From assembly GCA_022495005.1 (NCBI GenBank), contig JAGYXB010000442.1:124001-188000 (forward strand): a DNA stretch of 64,000 bases, written 5' to 3'. A program made the position numbers and the translations under genes. Shown one piece after another: positions 12,701-24,700 of this stretch (the first letter of the stretch is position 1; the number at the start of each line of letters is the position of its first letter). Under the pieces are notes generated by a model. That model was not told the origin of the DNA, ran no database searches, and saw nothing but the letters and a program-made list of their open reading frames with translations. The stretch is from Rhyacophila brunnea. Lineage: Eukaryota > Arthropoda > Insecta > Trichoptera > Rhyacophilidae.

Positions 12701-15700
12701 CACGATATTATAATAGATGGATAGACTGTTAGATAGAATGAATCCAGAACGCCGGAAGTACGATGCCACTTCCTACACTTAATCACCAACTTCTTGATTT
12801 CTTGATTGCATTGTATATTTTCTTTTACTCGTCGAAATACTATATTATTAGCATTCTATAATAAATTTGTGTTTTATTTTCTAATTCTAATTAGGTATTA
12901 TAAATTATAACGAATATCCACGTGGACTCAGTCGCAGTACCTACTTCTTATTGGAACGATGATTGATTAACAATGGGCATAGTAATATACTAAACGTTTT
13001 AGATGAGTTCCAATTTTCAATGCCATAGGCTACGTGACAGCGAAACAAGGATATATTATTGTTATTGAGACATTAGATAATATAATATCACTACATTGTA
13101 TTCAACTTAGCGTCTTTTGCCAGATAGCATTTTTGACAGGTATCTAGCTTGCAAATAATGTAGGTATTCGTAACAGTTTAAAGTATCTTATAAAAAAAAT
13201 GGTTGAAATCTATAGAGATTGTATAGGTACTATATTTATAAGTACTTAATGCCCAAATTTTGTACATACCTACACAATTTTTATCTGTGTAAATTATTTA
13301 TACTAATCAATAGATTCTTTTGAATCTTTGTCATCGGAATCACGATGTTGAAAGTTTTAATGCCAGTGGTCGACACGTAAAAGTGACCATTTGGAGAACT
13401 AAAAATCCCTTCCGGTCTGTCACGTAATCACTATTATACCACCGCCACGCTATTATTTTTCACACCGCATTCGACGCTTTGACGTGTTGGCCACAACACA
13501 GAAATAACAATTATTTTTTTGTTTCGAAGAAAAACAACAATATTTTTTACTGCAAAGTAACTTGTTTTATCCACTTGGAATATCTTTTGTCAGGGACAAT
13601 TGATGACAATATTATCGTGATTTAATAATGCATAATCTAACCTGCTTTGTGTTCCAATTGATCCAGTAAAAAACAATTCCTGGCTCTGGTGGCCGCGAGG
13701 TCTCCTTCCACGTACCGCAGTTTCTGTGTCACCAGCTCCGCTTCTTTCCTTGCGTTGCATACTTCGCCTTGCACTCCTGTACAAAAACAAAAAGAAACCA
13801 TTAGTCACATACCTATAGTAAGTTTATATTGTCAGTTATGTACTGATCTGTTTTTTTTTATTAAGGCTATACCTCATCTGAGGCATGGTCTAAAAAGATC
13901 GTGACTAGGCGATACGCGGAATGTGCAAATGACGCGAGTCGAACGAAATATAATTTGTCATAAAAATTCAACATGCGTCCTTTTTATGTTATGTTTATTA
14001 TTATATTCGTAATAATAATAGTCTCATTGACATGTTTTCTTTTTCAAGTACATGCGGAACGTTTTTTAGTCATCTTTACACGATTTAAGAATATATTCCT
14101 TCGACGCCATCACAAAACAAATTAACGTGCAAACAGGTCGACTATCGCTCTCCGAATGGCAACGCGGCCGAAATTTCGTTCCACATACCTACAGTTGAAA
14201 ATTATTTGCCGTTTCACTTATGTACGCTCTTAAGTAATAGGTATTTACATAAACTTAATCAAGTAACTAATACTAACTTTATTCCTGATTCTTTATGGTT
14301 TTGAGACATATTACGTCTCTGCCCATAAAGCAAAACAAAAGACGTAAGATTACTTAGAGATAACCTACTGGTGCTGGGGTGCATATTGAGGATTCGGTGT
14401 ACAGCAAAAATGACTAATGTCTCCGTACCTGTATAAGTGGTTATGTTATGGACCCGTTTGATGATGGTTGAAGGGATTTTTTTATGTTTTGCAAAATATC
14501 TTATACTCAATTTGTGAGAAATACCTACGCATCATTTGAGGATTTTGAAATAATTTAGTAATTCTGTGACTGGTTTGAACTGGTTCGAGGCCCCCTTTTA
14601 ATTATTCTGATGAGTCGATTGCGCTATCTCCGTCAATGAAAATCGCCACTGAAAATATGTCTTGACCAGTGACGTCCCTAGGCAAAGCGCCGCCCATAAG
14701 TGGGCTCAGAATGTAGTAAACTACCAGTTTAGTTGTCAATTACCCGTTATCAGGTATCTATCTTTTATGGAGAAATGTAATGAAAATCTTTTTAATTCTG
14801 ATGAATCATCGACTTTCATTGATTTGCTACCCCTAGGCAGTGTATGACAAGCCTACTCCCTATTTTTAGAGAGTTCTGTAATTCTTTGACCACATTGCCA
14901 AAATGAAAAATAACAATGTACCGATATTCTTAAATCAACAGTAACAAAATATTATACAGCCGAAACAGAAAAGGGAGGTAGCCTACTTGAATGTGCGACC
15001 AATAGTGCAGGATCCCATAGACTTCTCGTATACATAATATGCGGAACGCATTCTGACAATTGGAATAGGTTTTAAGGGTCACCAAGATATAGGTATAATG
15101 TCGATGTTGCCAGGCGATATTAGTGGTAAATTTTTTTTATTGAGGTTTTAATTTTTTTTCTTATAACCCACCAAAAATTGTTCTGAATTCTTCAATAAAA
15201 CCAAGACCGAATCAGGGATTGATTGAAAATGCAATAATTGTACCATGCCACCGGCATGGTCGTAGAACGGTTCGTCCCATTTGAAAAAATAAAAATAGCA
15301 GGTAGTGCAATGTGATCAAAATTATCGATTCTTAGGATCCTCCTTCGATTAAATTATTTTATTTAGTAGCATTTTTGTATAAAATCACCCAGATTGGTTT
15401 CTTTACTATATCTATGCATATGACATTAGTTTTAGTATTATGGTTAATCCAGAAACAGTGTAGGTTGCATATAGAGGTAGGCGAATAAATGAAATAACGA
15501 TAACCACTAACCACTCTATGTACACATTTTTTATTAAAAAAAAAAGAAACAACAAGTCAAGTGCTCAAACTGCTTTAAGTAAAGTATCATGATCACAGTT
15601 TTTACAAACACTACTTACACATTTGCACAATGATATACATGTCAAAGCCGATTTCTTATAACTACATGATAATATACGGCAGTTAGAATTACATTTGCAT

Positions 15701-18700
15701 GGTTTAACTAAATAATTTGTTAATGGTTCATTCGTGATTAATTGTCTTGGATACAAATTATTTTCTCGTAACTCATAGTCAATTTGTAGGAAATCAATGG
15801 GCTCAAATAGTGGATCAGGTGAGCTTTTCCATAAATAAAGATGTTAATATTTTAGAAGAAAGTTTGAAGCTTGATGAAACTTTAATAAGTTACAATCAAT
15901 AATATATGTAATTTAATATTGATACGCTGTGCAAGTTAAAGTTGAGCAAACGGAAACGGACAAACAGTACAATTTTATTAAATAGTACCTATCTAGGTAT
16001 AATAGATTCCTTGCACAATAATAATTATATTATCACATATTAAAAGAATAAGTTTTCAACTGATAGGCAATACAAATATGTTTTATTAATAGCTTATTTC
16101 AATAGGTTACCTGAAAACAAGTGCATTAAAATAAAACTACGAGTTTTCGTAAGATGGGGCTGCCTTTTTAATACGACACCAGTTCGCATGCATTTATTGT
16201 GCCAAAAAGTATTTTTACTTCACAACAACTGCGACGACATGCATACAGGTGCATTAAAGTTCCTCACAGGCAACGTTCTATTTATGTACAGCGCATTGAC
16301 CAATAAAAGATAGTGTTTCAATGTTAGGTTTATTTTCAAAACGTTCAAAATGTCTTTAATATCACTTTAATATGAAGATGAAGACTAAATATATAAAAAA
16401 AAATAATAAAAAAGGAATCCAAAATACGAATGGATTCAAGCTCTGTACTATTTCATTTAAGTCGTTTTTTGCGACCCGGGTTTCGCCTTTCGGCATCTTC
16501 GGGTGCCGTGTATACTCGCCAAAGGTAAACACACACTGACAACGAACACTCTTTACTCTAGCTTATATAATAAATCAATACAATAAAGTGGGTAAAAACT
16601 CCATTACGCACCTATCAAGTCAAAGGTCACAAAAAAATCACTAAACTATGTTTACTAATTAGGTTTTTTACTGACTATTCATAATTAGTTTATTGTATTT
16701 TTTGTGACCTTTGACTTGATAGGTGCGTAATGGAGTTTTTACCCACTTTATTGTATTGATTTATTATATAAGCTAGAGTAAAGACTGTTCGTCGTCAGTG
16801 TGTGTTTACCTTTGGTGAGTGTACACGGCGCCTGAAGATGCCGAAAGGCGAAACCCGGGTCACAAAAAACCTCTTAAATGGAATAGTACAGAGCTTGAAT
16901 CCATTAGAATTTAAATTCAAATTCCGTCAAGTACCTTCAGTCGATAGTGTTAATATAATAAAAAAGGAATCCCAGATCTACTAATTTCCATACAAACTGA
17001 TTAAGGTGTTTGAAAAGGTTGAAGGTTGTAATGTTATATAGGTACAAAAAGTCACTTATGACCATGGCCGGATTTACCATAGGGCTAAAAGGCCCGAGGC
17101 CCGAATTGGTAGAGGCCCCGGAGCCTGAAAAAATCCGTGAAAAAATATTGAGGCAGATGAAGCAGCTGTCTCCTGCTCCAAACTTGACAAACGTAGAAAA
17201 GTGAAATTAAATGTGAAGAACCCCGCGTGACCGTGTCGTATTACTTTATTCGTATTCGTACACTTATGGCCTGCGGCAGGAATGAGAGAATGAGAATATG
17301 TGAATTCCCGCGCTTTAAACTGAGGCGGCGTAGTCCTCTTACCGTCACGCAGCAGGCTCATTGTATACTAGGATAATAGTTTGACGCTGAATGCAATGAG
17401 TCATGAGTACTGAAAAGAAGACCAAAACGAGTGTGAAGTCTAAGTCACATATAATAATAATATGATGTGTGGTACTGGTAACTAGCACACTGACAATTTT
17501 AGTAATGGATAGTAAATCATAACCTAATAGAAGTTGGTCATGCCTTGTGTTATATTATTGTGAATTGTGATGTAGCCACTGCGATTTTATAACGATATTG
17601 GAGTAAGCCTTTCACAAGATATTGTAGTACACACATTGGCATTAACAGTAGAAGAAAAATTATTAAACTTGGGAAACGATCCTGTGCACAAAGCCTCATT
17701 TTCTGAGTTAGAGTTGTCAGCATTATTGATTTCGGGATTGAAATCAATATCCTCGATTAACTACTACAGCCATCAAATCTCTGGTGCCGTTTGGTACATC
17801 GTATCTTTGAGAATTAAGTTTGTCTAATTAGAGAAATGAAATCAAAAAAACGATCACAGATGGTGAATATTTATCTAGTTTAGTGTCACTTTTTGAAGTC
17901 GCAAAATAAAGTGCACCTTTCTTACGTTAACTTATATTACCTACCTGTAATATATTGATAAAATAATATTATTCAAAATTGTCACTTATACTAAGATTTT
18001 TGATTTTTTTTTGATTTTTTTTTGATTCATATTAATAAGGTCTATTTAATTTTTGAGGGGATTTTTATTTGGTGTGCCACGAATTAAATTCGGCTTCCCC
18101 AGTGTGCCGTCAAGTAAAAAAAGTTTGGAAGACACTACACTAGATCTGTGTAAATATATGAAACAACGACGCAAGGTCTACGTGATCTCGAACATTTTTT
18201 CCTTAAGTGGGATTTTTATAAATACTATATTTCCTTTTAAATGACTTTTTGTGAAAGTTCATTGCATGTGTTTATTTTAAGTGGGTAGGTACGTTGAATT
18301 CTTTATATAAAGAAACATTCAACTAAATGACATGAAAAAATATTTTTGTATACAAATCGCTTTGGTAAATTCAAAAATAGCCTTCGCCAAGTGTTTGTAG
18401 CTTTAAATATTTTAACAAATCATTTCGGGAATGGTATTTTTGGCATGAAATATTATTTCGGATCTAACGAAAATAATTTAATCTGTTTCTGGAAATGCCA
18501 CAGGTAGCAATAAAAAAAAAGAAGCTTTAAGAAGCTTAAGTATTTATCTCATATCTATGTGTATGCATATTTCCCAAACGATTATAACAGTTTTATCAAT
18601 TGCGGTGCATGGATAGTGATTAGTATTGCCAAAATAGCATTGAAATTAAAATAGGGCCGTATTTATTGAATTTTGGATGCGAGGTGCCACTAAACTTTAT

Positions 18701-21700
18701 AACTATGTAGTTCCTATGTACCTATATGAATGTTGCGCAGCGGTGGATTTTACAGTGTTTATTAAATTCGAACTAAAATAAAACTAAAATCCAATTGAAT
18801 GTCGATTTTATCTGGAATATTATATGAACCTGTCTAATTCTTGAATAAATGTGATTTACAAATAAATTATGAGTGAATTAATAATTTTAATAATATCAGT
18901 TTTTTGAACTAGGTTATTTTAGGATAAATAATATAAGTAATTCTGAAATGGCACTATATTTATACCATTTATATTACGTCAACATTGCTGTCATAATTAA
19001 CGTATTATTTATAATATTTAAATATGTACAAAAAATAGGATATAAATTAGAAATTTCAATACCGGATAAAATTTTCAATCCTCTAATTGCGGAATTAGTT
19101 GTCAAATACGATCCGGGATTTTTAGATTGGTAACAATATAATAATATTACCATATATATAATATATATATAGGTATATACATATTGTACCTATTTGTCTT
19201 GATTTATCTATCTGCCTGTCTGTAACGCATGATAGAAAACATATGTTAATGTGTAGGACAAGAAACAAGGAGAAGCCGTATTAAAAGGGGTAAGGTGAGA
19301 GAAAACATACACGTAAACACAAGTTCTAATTTTGAAAAATAAGCTGAGACGCAAATAAAGGTATCTATCATTTATTTTAATCGGTTCGTGAAAGAAAAAA
19401 AATATGGAATAATCTTACCTACACCTAATAGTTTGACAGATGCTTACAGTTTACAGTGCAGAAATTGCATATTCTAATATCTGGATTTTTTATAAGAATA
19501 TGCTCGCTTCGAATTGAACAGATTGAAAATATTTTTTATTGCAGAACTATGCCACATCTCACGACAATAATATTTTCTGCAAATTCCTCCTAATGACTTG
19601 ACTGAAATTTCTACCACACGCGTGTTATGATGGGTGGAAACTGACAGAAATATTATGTTCTAAACTAATTACTCTTTTGCAGTTATTATATAATATACGT
19701 CATGTTATGCATGTGATAATATTATTTCAAAGACTTCTATTTAGAATATATTCTTATATATTCTTATATTAGAACAATATATTCTATCTACAATGTGGCT
19801 CGCCACGAGTTATAATGTAATTTTATTGTATAGCAGGAGCTAATATTTTCATTTTATTACAAGAGACGGGGGTGGATTTACCGACGCTCTGGGTACGCGC
19901 AGGAGTAAGGCTACTCGCTGACAAGGGGGCCCAAATTAAAAAAAAATATTAATCAAAAATAGTGAGCTCGGTAGAAAGTATGAAAATTTAGAAAATTCTG
20001 TTATTATAGAATAAACATTGTCATTTAAATAAAAATTAATATCATTTCTGAAAACATTTTTGGATTATTGACAAAATGTATAGATAATCTTAAAAATTAT
20101 TCAAATTGCAAAGTGCTTTTATTCGTGCTCGTTCCCTCATGATCGAGGATCGTGACCACTTTGAAATTTTGTCATCTTTTCACCGACCAAGACTACAAAG
20201 AGTAATAAAACGTAAAATTGTATGCAATGTTACTATTTCAGAGACTTTCCAAGACTTCAGAATATTTTTTAAAAAGGATCAAAATTGTGGAAACAATCAA
20301 CACGTCCTCTATGTTTATAGAAAGCCTTTATCTATGACATATTATTTGTGGTGTTCGTATATAATCAATTAAATTGGTATTGGAGTTATTTCATGTCATT
20401 TTACCTGTTAAATTAATAATTAATGTGGGGGGAAAATAGAGCCTTCAAATTTAATGAGATATTGATTGCATTTAGTACAAATGCAGGTTTTCACTAATTC
20501 ATTTTTGATGGTTAAATTTTGTTTAAAATATATACTTATGTATTTTTCTATGGCGACCCCTAATCGGTAGTGCGAGTAGGACCCTCGAATGTCTAAATCT
20601 GCCCCTGATTGGAAATCGATGAAAATAATTAGCAACAGTTGGGAAATTTGATGGGAGGATTTTTGTATCCTTGTGCCCACCCCGATCTATTTACGTATAA
20701 TATATTCACGTGTCTTTGTGGGGTTTTCAATGAAAAGAGCTTCAATATAGACAGTTGTGGCCGCTTCTGACGCACGAAGATCGTTCAACAAGCCAAGCTT
20801 GTTTACAGCAAGCGCTGTGTCATTTCTAAATATGAAAATCCATTTCCTTTCAATAATGTCAGTTTCTTCGGTGCAAGTCTCTACGATCTCAATAATGTTA
20901 ACATTTACACAATTTAGACCACCTAGAAACACACCTATTAAAAAAAATGCTCCGCGCGTGACTCGAACCTGCATCCATCTGAAGCCGACCAGCTTAATTT
21001 GTGTGTAGTACTAATAACATCGAAATTTATAAAAAAAATATCCGTCCGAGGTGTTGTTATCTCAAATTGTCACAATACTGGCGATAATCTTTTGTGGGTT
21101 CTAAATCCATCTTCGGAATGGTCAATTATAACTTGATAACGTAGATCGCGAAACAACTGTCAACGTAAATGAGACAATTAAAGTAGAATTAACAAAATTA
21201 GAATTGTTTAAAAACCATTATAATGTTCTGCATAATAGAGATAATGCATTATATAGTTCTACCACGTAAACGTAATCATCAATTCAATTAATTATCCTTT
21301 GAGATTTTGAGTCAAGGTATTAACAATAGGTTGCCTACTTCTTAGATGGTGTCAAGATCCGTCGATTTTTTTGTTTTAAAATTTTTAAAAATAACGATGT
21401 TGCGACGAAATGACCAAACATTTTAATACTGTTTATATCAGTATTTTATAATATAACCATTCTTCTTAGTATAATATGGATATTATCTTCAATCTGAATT
21501 TAGCTTGGAAAATGGGGTTGGTTTTATGAATAATAAAATTATTCTAAGCTAATTAAGAATTTCATTATAAATTTAAAACTAGATTTTGTATTATATTCAG
21601 TAAGCTATACAAAATTTTACCAAAATATATTATCGTAAAGGTTGCAGTCTTTTTGAGCTTGCACTCCTTTATATTATAATTTATAACAGATTTTTAAAAT

Positions 21701-24700
21701 CGTTTGTAAGTGAGTAATATGTACCGACAGAACTACGATAAATGCAATTAAAATTATCTCTAAAAATGTTATAAATTGTACCTATCTAAAACAATAAAAG
21801 AAAATTAGAAATAAATATTTTAAATTCAATGTTAAGCTTACAATGTATCAAAAAAACTGCCAGCTCTGAGCGTTTGTTGGATATAATTTGTTTTTAAATA
21901 ATATTATATGTTTTTATACTATATTTTTATTAATGCGATCTATTTTATTAAGTATGTATACTTTGATAATATACGTCAATTACAAACAATTTATTTATAG
22001 TTTTAATCTATTATCCAATTGAAAAACACAAAGATTGTTGATAGAAATAAAAATAATATTATGTTTATAGCAAATCGACCATTTCTGCACCTTTACGCAA
22101 ATATTTTGTTGCGTATCTTACTGAATGAGTGTAAACTTCAAATGTATAACTAAATTGTTATTAAAATCGTATGGAATAATAATTAACAACGTTCCATCAG
22201 ATGGCGCACTCTGACAAAGAAAGTAAATTTATAATATATGTTTTTTAAAATGATTTATACCTATTATTTACTCCAGGTAGTTGGTAACGTAATGTCAACC
22301 TATTTGTTTTTCAGTCTAGGCAAGAACGCAATTCAACACAACGTAACAAATTACGCACATATTATATTCGTCGCTGAATAAACGTACGGCGGACGAAAGC
22401 AAGATAATTTCGTTTTTATCTTTCACTGAAAAAATTGTAACTATATTTAATTAACCGATATATTGGATATTTAAACAAATATAAACTTATTATTTAAGAT
22501 ACAACACAGTTTAATAATCATCAGGACTGGTTTTGTCCGCTTTAGTGGGACATTTTCAACTGATGACAATGTCCCGGTTCAATTAGTTTAAAACGTTCCA
22601 CTGAAACGGACGAAATTGGCCCCGGTGATTATTAAATTATGTGTAATAAGTACTACATAATATTGTGTTTTATTTTAATTAATACAATGTCCACCAATAA
22701 TAAATTAACCGTTAATACCGTTAAAGAGGTCACTCGCGTCCATATTTTTAAAATCCAGCTATTTATAAGATAAAAGGTACAAAATAATCCTAAGGTATAG
22801 GTACCTACACATATTATTGTGATTTTTATATAATGTGAATAAAGTGTGAGCGGATTACAATGGTTGTTAAGTAAGTATAAAAGTATTAAAAAGAGCGTGA
22901 TACTTAAAACAAAATAGAAAGGTGTCCATCTAAAAAATCAGATAATATCAACTTACGCCAAAATTTGTCATTGCATACAAAAATATATCTGAAAAATAAG
23001 TATCTTGCCACAAAATTTACTGGATATCTACTGTACTAACATAATCTTTAAAAATGCAAATACGACGTTAACTTTAAAGATTTAATTTAGAGATAACTGA
23101 GCAGGTGGCTCGTGCATATCAATTTAATAAATATTATAAATATATTAGTAATGATTCACTTAGTATTCATTAATTAGTGGCAATCTGAAATATTCAAGAG
23201 GGACACTTGCCAAAATGAATAGATGATTTATACCCTTTTACACACATGTACCTACTATTATATTGTGTGTAATTAATAATACCAAACAAACATTAAGACG
23301 TGTACAAAACAATGCATTAAAATTTATGTTTACTGGCGTAGGACTGGTGTACCACTAGCAACCGATGCATAATTTATCAGATAGACAACAACCTAACCTA
23401 CTACGTTATATTAAATAAAAATCGATAAAATATAAATCATAAAAATATGGTTATAACTTTAATACCTAGTGTCAACTGTCAATTATTAGTGGAATGACAT
23501 AACAAATGACATGACAAACATACCCACATACGTGATGAATTCATATTAAATCGCATGTCTATGCGAATAAACCGCAAACAATTGATGCCCTCAAAGTCAA
23601 CATAACGAACGCCATACAGCAAAGTCAGCCAGATTTATGCGTCAAAGTCATGGAAAATTGGACCTCCCGAATACATGCCACTAAGGATTCCAATCCCAGG
23701 ATCCCGAATCCCGGGATCCCGAGCTATTTTCGATACCTATGAATCCCGGGATTGATAAACATAATCCCGGGATTTCGGGATTGATTTTTTTATCAATTTT
23801 TATGGAACATAAAATAAAAGCGAAAATATAACAGAAAAAATACTTTTAATAAAAAATAGCTACATTAGAAATAAACTCAGTTTGAATGAAGTTTGATTTA
23901 TACCCATGAGTAAGTTGCCGATTCATTTTATTTTTTCACATAAATTATTAAAAATGAGAAAGATTGGAAAAAAACAATGCTTCGCACTTTTAACAACGCA
24001 ATTCCACCATGATCTCATACGTTTTATGGCAATTTCATATTTGGCTGACTAATTAGATTTATGAAGCGGAAAGGCCATAAGTAGGTACGCTATGATTATT
24101 TGCTTTACTATTTTAAATCTCGCTAATCCATTCGTTAAGTCATTACTATCAGAAACAGCAATCTCGTATTGAATTCACATTATTATTTATATAATATATA
24201 TATATATATATATCTATATATATATATATATATATTTATAATATTATTTACTCCATTAAACTTATGTATTTCCAAGATTGAACGTAGATATACAATATTA
24301 ACAATAAATGTCTTAAATATTATAAATTATACTAGATTTATTTTTGACCGATCAATGTTATGTGTAAATATAAAATTTTTATGTTAACAATGGAAAAAAA
24401 TGCCAATCCCGGGATTGTCAAATTGTAATCCCGAAATCCCGGGATCAGAATTTTGGCTCGGGATTGGATTCCCTACATGCCACCAAGCAAAGCCGCGGCG
24501 GACATTTGGATGTCATAAAAATATTCAGTGGATATCTCACACACAACTTGTTTTAATAACATCGAGCGTCCTTATTGAAAGACCCTTTATAATATTTTAA
24601 TAATAAACATTTTTTTTTTTGTATAATTTATGAAAATTATTACTTGTCTTGTTTGTAGAAATATGTGTATTTTGTATCAGTTGACAATGTCTCTAAGCGG

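Larger units (their letters stand above)
23536..24530 (+). pseudogene. Tc1/mariner-type transposase C-terminus, split by a MITE
   Basis: The plus strand from about 23536 reads IHIKSHVYANKPQTIDALK, VNITNAIQQSQPDLCVKVME and NWTSRIHAT. After the MITE at 23684-24474 it resumes HATKQSRGGHLDVI. This is the well-known end of Tc1/mariner-like transposases (YxxKPxTIxxLKxxI ... SRGGHLxxVI). A TGA replaces the expected Trp upstream and the N-terminal part with the catalytic triad is missing. Non-functional relic. Confidence 0.75.

Noticed and set aside
13360..13510. GC-richer patch as a possible internal promoter or CpG island
   Set aside because: Short, no core promoter element, no ORF nearby on the right strand; composition alone is insufficient.
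17997..18027. Tandem TGATTTTTTTT units as a possible CRISPR or satellite array
   Set aside because: Only three short units with no spacers; a simple poly-T slippage product.
20687..20974. 95-codon minus-strand ORF next to a tRNA-like box B
   Set aside because: The Met codon lies inside the SINE-like head, so the ORF start is not natural; remaining sequence matches no family I know.
24169..24387. 72-codon ORF rich in Ile and Tyr
   Set aside because: Produced by the (TA)n microsatellite within a MITE.
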